In this document: piece after piece, positions 57,458 through 64,000 of the stretch
Position numbering within the stretch: position 1 is the stretch's first letter
How the letters are laid out: each line of letters starts with the position of its first letter
From: Streptomyces goshikiensis
GTDB taxonomy: Bacteria; Actinomycetota; Actinomycetes; Streptomycetales; Streptomycetaceae
DNA length: 64,000 bases
Assembly: GCF_014650555.1 (NCBI RefSeq)
Contig: NZ_BMVE01000012.1
Coordinates: 207,676 to 271,675, forward strand
Reading direction: 5' to 3'
Program-made: the position numbers and the translations under genes
The notes under the pieces: generated by a model
Seen by the model: only the letters and a program-made list of their open reading frames with translations
Databases searched by the model: none
Told to the model about the DNA's origin: nothing

Positions 57458-58294
57458 TCAGATGCCCCGCAGGCTCGCGTAGAAGACCAGCCGGTACTTG
57501 CCGATCTGAACCTCGTCACCGTTGTGCAGGGCGACGGAGTCGATCGGCTCACGGTTCACGTACGTGCCGTTGAGGCTGCCCACGTCGGAGACGGTGAAGC
57601 CACCGTCCTGGCTCCTGCGGAACTCGACATGCCGCCGGGAGACGGTGACGTCGTCCAGGAAGATGTCGCTCTGCGGGTGCCGGCCCGCCGTGGTCAGCTC
57701 GCCGTCCAGCAGGAAGCGGCTGCCGGAGTTGGGACCGCGCCGCACGATGAGCAGGGCGGAACCCGGAGGCAGAGCTTCCACCGCGGCCTGGGCCTCGGGT
57801 GACAGCGAGGACGAACCGTGCGGTTGTCCCGACACCTCGGCCTCGTAGGCCTCCAGGCCCGAGATCGAGATGGTGGACGTGGTCTCCGAGGCACGCTCCG
57901 GCGTCAGACCCGGCCGCAGCGGCGCCCCGCAGTTGGAGCAGAACCGGCTGGCCGCATCGCTGCGGTGGCCACACCTGCTACAAACCTGCTCGGCCGACAT
58001 GGACGGCTCCTCGCGCCGCGGCTGCCCCGCGGAGGCATTGGTGGCATACGGGTCGGAGGCAAACCCTCCACCCGAACTTGAGGTTGATGGTTCCCCGAAA
58101 CCTATGCGGCCGGTACCGGCAGGGTCAACAGCCGACGCGCCCTGCGCGCCCGAAACATCACCGCGGCCGGCGACCTCGTCGCGGAAGAGCGGCCGGTCGC
58201 CCTGCCCTTCCACGTCTCCATGACCGGCGCGGTGCCTGGATCCACCGCTTTCCTCGCGGTTCTTCTTGCCGAACAACTTCTCAAACAACTTCAC
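57458..58294 (-). CDS. garA: FHA-domain protein GarA/OdhI-like
   Basis: The 278-residue protein has a long N-terminal tail, a zinc ribbon (CSRCGHRSDAASRFCSNCG) and a C-terminal FHA domain (about 205-272: TTAGRHPQSDIFLDDVTVSR, SLNGTYVNREPI). The ETTST motif near residue 145 corresponds to the phosphorylated threonines of GarA. Phosphorylation by Ser/Thr kinases makes it bind its own FHA domain and stop controlling 2-oxoglutarate metabolism. The GTG at 58294 has GGGGA upstream. The gcvH gene that sits before garA in mycobacteria is missing. Confidence 0.9.
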   Translation of the reverse strand: MKLFEKLFGKKNREESGGSRHRAGHGDVEGQGDRPLFRDEVAGRGDVSGAQGASAVDPAGTGRIGFGEPSTSSSGGGFASDPYATNASAGQPRREEPSMSAEQVCSRCGHRSDAASRFCSNCGAPLRPGLTPERASETTSTISISGLEAYEAEVSGQPHGSSSLSPEAQAAVEALPPGSALLIVRRGPNSGSRFLLDGELTTAGRHPQSDIFLDDVTVSRRHVEFRRSQDGGFTVSDVGSLNGTYVNREPIDSVALHNGDEVQIGKYRLVFYASLRGI

Positions 58295-58480
58295 GGGCGA
58301 TTCCCCTTGACCGAAACAGACCCGCCCGTGGGGCAGGACGAACTCCGAATGCAACACCTGCCGACCCGGACATACTCACAACGTCCGTAACCACCAGACA
58401 GTTTCCACCACGCACCGCGACTTCGGTGCGCCGACCCCCCGCAGGCCTCGACCCGCGTGAGCTCCATCTTCCGCCCCGCC
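58295..58480. other. Gap at the ancestral gcvH position
   Basis: 186 bases between garA and the DUF881 gene, too short for the 130-residue H-protein. No remnant is recognised. Confidence 0.6.
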
Positions 58481-59299
58481 TCACGGCGATGACGACCGAG
58501 CGTAGTCAGGCTGCTCCGCAGCCCGCAAGGCATCCACAACGATCTTCGCCGACCGTGTGACGGCCACGCCCGCCTGCTCCTTCTCCAGCGTCTGCACGAC
58601 GCCGCCGGGAATGTTGAGCGCCGGCTCCAGATCCTGCGGCTTCCCGATCACCTTGAATTCGTAGGGTTGTGAGATCTTCTTACCGTCGATCCCGATCCCT
58701 CCGCCCTCATCCGAGAAGTACGAGCCCGCCACGACGCGCACGCCGTTGATCTGGATGGCCTCCGCACCGGCGGCCCGCAGCTCCTGGAGGGTGTCCAGCA
58801 ACTGGTCCGACCGCACCTGACCCTTCGGATCCGTGATCTTCAGGGTGATACCGGGCCCCTGAGCTGCCACGGTACCGGCCAGAATGCCCAGTTGCCGCTC
58901 CTTCTCCACGGTCTGCCGCCGCGCCTCCTCGGCCTGGTTGGAGCTGCTCTCCAGCTCCTTGCGCTGGTCCTCCAGCTTCTGCTTCTCGTCCTCCAGACGC
59001 TTGGTCCGCCCGTCGAGCTCGTCGAGGATCCGCACCAGGTCCTCCTGGCGGGCTCCGCGCAGCGCGCTGGAGTCGCTGTTCGACCGCACCTGGATCGCCA
59101 GGCCCAGTCCCAGCAGGAACAGCAGCGCCGCGACGATCAGTTGGGCCCGGCTGATCCGCGGCGGCCACAGACCCGCCGCCAGCCGCTGCCGGCCCGTCTG
59201 CTCCGGCTCCGTGATCTTCGCCGGCTCCTCTTTAAGAGGCCGCTCGGGAACGTTCGGTTCCGAGGGAGGGGTGTCGTCGTTCGGGTTCATCGGCCTCAC
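58481..59299 (-). CDS. DUF881 membrane protein (Rv1825-like)
   Basis: The 272-residue protein has one membrane helix (about 52-70), a coiled coil (about 85-140) and a DUF881 domain (about 145-262) with ITDPKGQVRSDQLLDTLQEL and QINGVRVVAGSYF. Its GTG start overlaps the sbp stop by four bases. Possibly a divisome or envelope factor. Confidence 0.88.
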   Translation of the reverse strand: MRPMNPNDDTPPSEPNVPERPLKEEPAKITEPEQTGRQRLAAGLWPPRISRAQLIVAALLFLLGLGLAIQVRSNSDSSALRGARQEDLVRILDELDGRTKRLEDEKQKLEDQRKELESSSNQAEEARRQTVEKERQLGILAGTVAAQGPGITLKITDPKGQVRSDQLLDTLQELRAAGAEAIQINGVRVVAGSYFSDEGGGIGIDGKKISQPYEFKVIGKPQDLEPALNIPGGVVQTLEKEQAGVAVTRSAKIVVDALRAAEQPDYARSSSP

Positions 59300-59628
59300 G
59301 CCCGGAAAACGTGCCGGCGGATGGCCGCGGCGTTGGAGAAGATGCGGATGCCCAGGACCACGACCACGCCCGTGGACAGCTGCGCGCCCACCCCGAGCTG
59401 GTCACCGAGGAAGACGATCAGCGCGGCGACCACCACGTTCGACAGGAACGACACCACGAAGACCTTGTCCACGAAGATGCCGTCCAGCATCGCGCGCAGA
59501 CCGCCGAACACCGCGTCCAGCGCCGCCACCACGGCGATCGGCAGATAAGGCTCCACCACGGCCGGCACCTCGGGCCGGACCAGAAGTCCGGCCACCACTC
59601 CGGCCACGAGGCCCAGTACCGCGATCAC
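59296..59628 (-). CDS. sbp: Small basic protein, DUF1290
   Basis: The 110-residue protein has three membrane helices and matches DUF1290, with LRAMLDGIFVDKVFVVSFL and FLGDQLGVGAQLSTGVVVVL. Function unknown. It is coupled on both sides by 4-base overlaps to the DUF881 genes. Confidence 0.9.
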   Translation of the reverse strand: MIAVLGLVAGVVAGLLVRPEVPAVVEPYLPIAVVAALDAVFGGLRAMLDGIFVDKVFVVSFLSNVVVAALIVFLGDQLGVGAQLSTGVVVVLGIRIFSNAAAIRRHVFRA

Positions 59629-60533
59629 GATGCACCCTTCTTCGGCTCTTCTGCTGTAGCTGTCCGTACGGTCAGGCTCGACGCGGCCGGCAGCCGTACG
59701 TCGTTCTCGGCGGTCAGGCCGTAACGGATCCCGTAGCTCTCCTGCAGCACGTGCAGGTACTGACCGTCGGCGGAGTTCTGGAACGTCGGGCCGAGCCGCT
59801 TCTTGTCACCGATCGCCAGCACTTCGTACGGCGGCACCAGCGGCTTGTTGTCGACCAGTATCGCGTCACCCGCGGCCCTGATCGCCGACAGCGCCGTCAA
59901 CCGCTGCCCGTTGATGGAGACCGCCTCCGCCCCGGACTGCCACAGTCCGTTGACGATGCGCTGCATGTCCCGGTCACGCACCCGGCCGGTGTCCGAGAAC
60001 CCCGCGCTCTCCCGCGGTCCGCCGCCCCCGCCCGACGAGGAACCCTTGGCGTCGTCCACGACCAGCTTCACACCGGGCCCGCGGACCTCCGTGGCACCCG
60101 ACAGCAGCCCCACGAGCTGCCCCTCGTCCCCGCCGCCCTGCTGCTTGAGGGCCGCGCGCTGGCGGTCCGCGACGGTGCCGCGCAGCCGCTCGATGTCCCG
60201 CTCCACCCCGTCCGCGTGCTCGTCCGCGCGCTTGACCCGGTCGATCAGCTCTTGGCGCTCCTTGGCCAGCACCGGCGCCGACACGCGCGCCTGGGCGGCG
60301 CCCAGCGTGACCACCATCGCCGCGATCACCAGTCCCGCGGCGAGCCCCAGCTTGGCCTTCAGCGTCCGCGGCAGTCCCGCCGTGCCGTCGGCCCGGCGCT
60401 GGGCCGTGGCCTGTGCGTAGCCCTCGTCGAGACCGTGGTCCATCACGTGGGTCAGCAGCGACATGGAAGCGTCCGGGCGCGCGGGCGGCGTGGCCGAACT
60501 CCGGTTGTTGGGCGGCTGCGACATGCCGCACAT
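59625..60533 (-). CDS. DUF881 membrane protein (Rv1823-like)
   Basis: The 302-residue protein has a membrane helix (about 65-85), a coiled coil (about 95-130) and a DUF881 domain (about 135-290), with GLWQSGAEAVSINGQRLTAL. It starts an overlapping trio with sbp and the second DUF881. An ATG nine bases downstream is an alternative start. Confidence 0.88.
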   Translation of the reverse strand: MCGMSQPPNNRSSATPPARPDASMSLLTHVMDHGLDEGYAQATAQRRADGTAGLPRTLKAKLGLAAGLVIAAMVVTLGAAQARVSAPVLAKERQELIDRVKRADEHADGVERDIERLRGTVADRQRAALKQQGGGDEGQLVGLLSGATEVRGPGVKLVVDDAKGSSSGGGGGPRESAGFSDTGRVRDRDMQRIVNGLWQSGAEAVSINGQRLTALSAIRAAGDAILVDNKPLVPPYEVLAIGDKKRLGPTFQNSADGQYLHVLQESYGIRYGLTAENDVRLPAASSLTVRTATAEEPKKGAS

Positions 60534-60631
60534 CGTCGCATGTCGGCCCCGTACACACCGAATGCGGCCGTCCGGTGGGACGGAGCGGGCGAACAGCCGC
60601 TCAGCCCCACCGGACGCCGGTCATCCGCCGC

Positions 60632-63127
60632 TCAGTGCCCGGCGCCGTCCACCACGGCCGCCCATTCGTCCAGCAGCGCCTGCGCGGACGCCGCGTCGGG
60701 GCCCTCGGCCCACAGGTGCGTCACCGCCTCCGCCGGGTCCGGCAGCACCAGCGCCCACCGCCCGTCGGTCTCGACCACCCGCACGCCTTCGGTGGTGTCC
60801 ACCTGCCGGTCCCCGGCGGCCTCCACCACGCTCCGCATGACGAGCCCCTTCACGGCCCACGGGGTGGGCACGTCACGCTTGAGCACGTGCGCCCGCGGGA
60901 TCCGCGCGTCGATCTGGCTCAGCGTGAGCTGCGTCCGCGCCACCAGCCCGATGAGCTGCACGAACGCGGCGGAACCGTCGAAGACGCTGCTGAACTCCGG
61001 AACGATGAACCCGCCCCGGCCGTCCCCGCCGAAGATGGTGTCCTCCGCACGCCCCACCCGGGTCAGGTCGTCGGGCGAGGTCGTCGTCCACTCCACCTGC
61101 GTCCCGTGGTACGCGGCGACCTGCTCGGCGATACGGGTCGTGGTCACCGGGAGCGCCACCTTGCCGCTGCGCTTCTCGGCCGCGACCAGATCGAGCAGCA
61201 CCAGCAGCGCCCGGTCGTCCTCGATGATCCGCCCGCGCTCGTCCACCAGCGAGATCCGCTCGCCCACCGGGTCGAAGCGCACCCCGAAGGCCGCCCGGGA
61301 CGAGGCCACGATCTCCCCGAGCCGGACCAGCCCGGCCCGCCTCGTCTCGGCGGTCTCGGTCGGCCGGGACTCGTCCAGTCCCGGGTTGACGGTGAGGGCG
61401 TCGACCCCGAGCCGGCCCAGCAGGCTGGGCAGCACGAGCCCGGCGCTGCCGTTGGAGGCGTCGACGACCACCTTGAGCCCGGAATCCGCGACCCCGGTGA
61501 TGTCGACCCGGCGCAGCAGGGAGCCGGTGTAGGCGTCGAAGACACTGCCCGGGAACTGCAGGTCGCCGATCTCGCCGGGGAAGGCGCGCCGGTACTCCTG
61601 GCGCGCGTACACGCGGTCCAGCTTGCGCTGCTGCTGGAGCGAGAGGTCCGCTCCCCGCTCGTCCAGGAACATGATGTCCACGGAGTCGGGCACTCCGGGC
61701 GAGGTCCGCAGCACGATCCCGCCGGCGCTGCCCCGCGCGGTCTGCTGCCGCGCCAGGGGCAGCGGTACGTTCTCCAGGTCGCGCACGTTGATCGCGCTGG
61801 CCTGGAGCGCCGAGATCACGGCCCGCTTGAGCGCGCGGGCGCCTCGGGAGTGGTCACGGGCCGTGGTGACGGTGGCGCCCTTCTTCAGGGTCGTCGCGTA
61901 CGCACCGGCGAGCCGGACCACCAGTTCGGGGGTGATCTCCACGTTCAGGATGCCGGAGACTCCGCGCGCGCCGAACAGATGTGCCTGCCCGCGCGACTCC
62001 CAGATCACCGACGTGTTGACGAAGGCGCCCGCCTCGATCGTCTTGAAGGGGTAGACGCGCACGTTCCCCTGGATGATCGATTCCTCGCCGACGAGGCACT
62101 CGTCACCGATGACGGCGCCGTCCTCGATCCGGGCGGCCCGCATGATGTCGGTGTTCTTCCCGATGACGCAGCCGCGCAGATTGCTGTGGGCCCCGATGAA
62201 CACGTTGTCGTGCACGACGGCCTTGTGCAGGAAGGCCCCGCTCTTGACGACGACGTTCGACCCGATGACGGTGTGCTCGCGGATCTCCACGCCGGCCTCG
62301 ACCTTGGCGTAGTCCCCGATGTACAGCGGCCCGCGCAGCACCGCGTCCGGGCTCACCTCGGCGCCTTCGGCGATCCACACCCCGGGGGAGATCTCGAAGC
62401 CGTCCATCTCGACCTGGACCTTGCCTTCGAGTACGTCGGCCTGCGCCTTGACGTAGCTCTCGTGCGTGCCCACGTCCTCCCAGTAGCCCTCGGCGACGTA
62501 GCCGAAAATGGGCTTGCCCTCCTTCATCAGCTGCGGGAAGACATCACCGGACCAGTCCACCGGAACATCCGGGTCCACGTAATTGAAGACCTCGGGCTCC
62601 ATGACGTAGATGCCGGTGTTGACGGTGTCCGAGAACACCTGCCCCCACGTCGGCTTCTCCAGGAAGCGCTCGACCTTTCCTTCCTCATCCACGATGGTGA
62701 TGCCGAATTCCAGCGGGTTCGGCACCCGGGTCAGGCACACCGTGACGAGTGCGCCCTTCTCCTTGTGGAATCTGATCAGATCGGTGAGGTCGAAGTCGGT
62801 GAGCGCATCGCCGGAAATGACGAGGAACGCGTCGTCCTTCAAGGCCTCCTCGGCGTTCTTCACGCTGCCGGCGGTGCCGAGTGGCTTCTCCTCGTTGGCA
62901 TACGTGAGCTCCATTCCGAGCTCTTCGCCGTCACCGAAGTAATTCTTGACCAGCGATGCCAGGAACTGCACGGTGACCACGGTCTCGCTGAGCCCGTGAC
63001 GCTTGAGCAGCCTGAGCACGTGCTCCATGATCGGCCTGTTGGCCACCGGCAGGAGCGGCTTGGGCATGCTTGAGGTCATGGGGCGAAGACGCGTACCTTC
63101 GCCACCGGCCATCACGACGGCCTTCAT
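60632..63127 (-). CDS. Sugar-nucleotide transferase fused to a degenerate phosphomannomutase domain
   Basis: The 831-residue protein starts with an NTP-transferase domain (MKAVVMAGGEGTRLRPM and PKPLLPVANRPIMEHV), followed by a left-handed beta-helix of hexapeptide repeats (about 245-365). The C-terminal half resembles phosphogluco/phosphomannomutase, but its key loops are altered. The active loop is RTSPGVPD around S476 instead of TASHNP, and the metal loop is DPVGER at 619-624 instead of DGDADR. The mutase half is therefore probably inactive and may be regulatory. It likely makes GDP-mannose or a related sugar nucleotide for envelope glycans. The ATG at 63127 gives the usual length. Confidence 0.87.
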   Translation of the reverse strand: MKAVVMAGGEGTRLRPMTSSMPKPLLPVANRPIMEHVLRLLKRHGLSETVVTVQFLASLVKNYFGDGEELGMELTYANEEKPLGTAGSVKNAEEALKDDAFLVISGDALTDFDLTDLIRFHKEKGALVTVCLTRVPNPLEFGITIVDEEGKVERFLEKPTWGQVFSDTVNTGIYVMEPEVFNYVDPDVPVDWSGDVFPQLMKEGKPIFGYVAEGYWEDVGTHESYVKAQADVLEGKVQVEMDGFEISPGVWIAEGAEVSPDAVLRGPLYIGDYAKVEAGVEIREHTVIGSNVVVKSGAFLHKAVVHDNVFIGAHSNLRGCVIGKNTDIMRAARIEDGAVIGDECLVGEESIIQGNVRVYPFKTIEAGAFVNTSVIWESRGQAHLFGARGVSGILNVEITPELVVRLAGAYATTLKKGATVTTARDHSRGARALKRAVISALQASAINVRDLENVPLPLARQQTARGSAGGIVLRTSPGVPDSVDIMFLDERGADLSLQQQRKLDRVYARQEYRRAFPGEIGDLQFPGSVFDAYTGSLLRRVDITGVADSGLKVVVDASNGSAGLVLPSLLGRLGVDALTVNPGLDESRPTETAETRRAGLVRLGEIVASSRAAFGVRFDPVGERISLVDERGRIIEDDRALLVLLDLVAAEKRSGKVALPVTTTRIAEQVAAYHGTQVEWTTTSPDDLTRVGRAEDTIFGGDGRGGFIVPEFSSVFDGSAAFVQLIGLVARTQLTLSQIDARIPRAHVLKRDVPTPWAVKGLVMRSVVEAAGDRQVDTTEGVRVVETDGRWALVLPDPAEAVTHLWAEGPDAASAQALLDEWAAVVDGAGH

Positions 63128-63225
63128 GTCGGAAGAGTCCTCCTTGAGAGACGACGTTCTCGCCGACCTCACCCGTCCGGACGGTGACTCCGCAACTCCT
63201 CCGCGTCATCCGGCGCCGAGCGAGC

Positions 63226-63816
63226 TCAATCGGCCGTGGTGTCCGCCTTCACCAGCCGGCGGACTTGCACCACGTAAAGGATTCCTGCCCACCAATAGAG
63301 GGTTGTACCCCATCCGGCGAACGCCCATCCGAAAACTGCGCCCGTCCAGGCCAACCAACCCGTGCCATCACTGAGCAGCAGCAACGGGAACGCGTACATC
63401 AGGTTGAAGGTCGCGGCCTTGCCGAGGAAGTTCACCTGGGGCGGCGGATAGCCGTGGCGGCGCAGGATCCAGACCATCACGAGGAGCATCAGCTCACGGG
63501 CCACCAGCGCGGCGGTGAGCCACAGCGGCAGAATCTCGCGCCACGTCAGACCGAACAGCGTGGACAGGATGTACAAGCGGTCCGCGGCGGGATCCAGCAG
63601 CCTTCCGAGACTGCTGATCTGATTCCACTTGCGCGCGAGCTTCCCGTCCAGGTAGTCACTGACCCCGCTGAGCATGAGGACGGCCAGAGCCCACCCGTCG
63701 TACTCCGCCAGAATCAGCCACAGGAACAGGGGTACGCCGGCGAGGCGAGCCATGCTCAGGACGTTCGGAATGGTGAAAATTCGGTCAGTCTGAACCCGAG
63801 TCTCCTGGACCTCCAC
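63226..63816 (-). CDS. pgsA: CDP-alcohol phosphatidyltransferase
   Basis: The 196-residue protein has about five membrane helices and the family motif DYLDGKLARKWNQISSLGRLLDPAAD, seen here as SDYLDGKLAR and GRLLDPAAD (D-G-A-R-G-D-D). It makes phosphatidylglycerol-phosphate or a related lipid. The GTG at 63816 has GGAGG upstream. It matches M. tuberculosis Rv1822 (pgsA2) in locus order. Confidence 0.9.
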   Translation of the reverse strand: MEVQETRVQTDRIFTIPNVLSMARLAGVPLFLWLILAEYDGWALAVLMLSGVSDYLDGKLARKWNQISSLGRLLDPAADRLYILSTLFGLTWREILPLWLTAALVARELMLLVMVWILRRHGYPPPQVNFLGKAATFNLMYAFPLLLLSDGTGWLAWTGAVFGWAFAGWGTTLYWWAGILYVVQVRRLVKADTTAD

Positions 63817-63909
63817 CCGGGGGCCTCCACTGTGACTGTAGAAATGTTGAACCTGCCCCCTGACCCTACAGGAGTGCAGGTGTGGGGCCGGCGGGCCCCA
63901 AACGCAGAA

Positions 63910-63941
63910 AAGCCCCGCACCAGTTACCTGGTGCGGGGCTT
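63910..63941 (-). terminator. rRNA operon terminator
   Basis: 14-bp arms (AAGCCCCGCACCAG and complement) with loop TTAC lie 12 bases after the 5S rRNA 3' end; on the minus strand the hairpin is followed by TTTTC. Confidence 0.92.
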
Positions 63942-63952
63942 CCGCAATGATT

Positions 63953-64000
63953 GTTCGGCGGCGTCCTACTCTCCCACAGGGTCCCCCCTGCAGTACCATC
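63953..64000 (-). rRNA. rrf: 5S rRNA, 3' part only (cut by the window edge)
   Basis: The minus strand reads GATGGTACTGCAGG... to GGAGAGTAGGACGCCGCCG, the conserved 3' half of bacterial 5S rRNA. The 5' part and 23S and 16S genes lie beyond the window. Confidence 0.94.

Noticed and set aside
60413..63073. An 886-residue plus-strand frame
   Set aside because: It mirrors the sugar-nucleotide transferase gene and has Arg/His/Gly-rich low-complexity composition.

Overview
The window is about 64 kb of high-GC actinobacterial chromosome, almost certainly Streptomyces or a close relative. Most genes show strong third-position GC and frequent GTG/TTG starts. The gene content is typical of the genus: LutABC, a monomeric NADP isocitrate dehydrogenase, a GH46 chitosanase, DUF5999, a DUF309 protein, MocR and PadR regulators, and a garA-ftsR-DUF151-MerR block in the order known from mycobacteria. 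Calls rest on motif recognition by eye; no search was run. The distal part of a 5S rRNA gene is cut by the right edge.

Layout. 1-2.6 kb: a membrane protein and a ClC channel. 2.7-5.1 kb: a DHA2-type MFS exporter followed by an XRE/MmyB regulator. 5.1-5.8 kb: decayed sequence with a relic of a tyrosine integrase. 5.8-17.7 kb: an integrated island. It is bounded by a 45-bp direct repeat that is the 3' part of a tRNA-Pro(GGG) gene; the intact tRNA and a complete integrase lie at the right end. 17.8-26.5 kb: DUF309, VOC, lutCBA, cobF, a class V aminotransferase, a GH71-like hydrolase and a CDF exporter. 26.6-34.8 kb: Icd, DUF805, chitosanase, a methyltransferase, CorA, DM13 and a molbindin-like protein. 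34.9-42.6 kb: regulator/transporter pairs (LysR/EamA, MocR/PPOX, two more EamA), SRPBCC and PadR. 42.8-49.8 kb: a sulfatase-modifying-factor-like protein, an APH-like kinase, PhzF, a CPBP protease, a glutamate-cysteine-ligase-like enzyme and DUF5999. 49.9-64 kb: gcvP with a tandem glycine riboswitch, PRC-barrel, dinB, then the long minus-strand block MerR-DUF151-ftsR-garA-DUF881-sbp-DUF881-manC/PGM-like-pgsA, and the end of an rRNA operon.

The most interesting part is the island cargo at 6.5-16.0 kb, which looks like a chaperone-plus-nuclease system. The first gene encodes a very large protein with an N-terminal sacsin/Hsp90-type GHKL ATPase and a C-terminal NOV/DUF3883 PD-(D/E)XK-like nuclease domain. 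It ends at a strong hairpin. A three-gene unit follows: an unrecognised helical protein, a protein whose C-terminal third resembles the GrpE beta domain after a long helix, and an Hsp70 ATPase whose lid appears replaced by a PIN/NYN-like domain with altered acidic residues. I see no replication, transfer or structural phage genes. An integrase carrying chaperone and nuclease cargo at a tRNA is what a mobile defence island looks like, but a defence function is inference.
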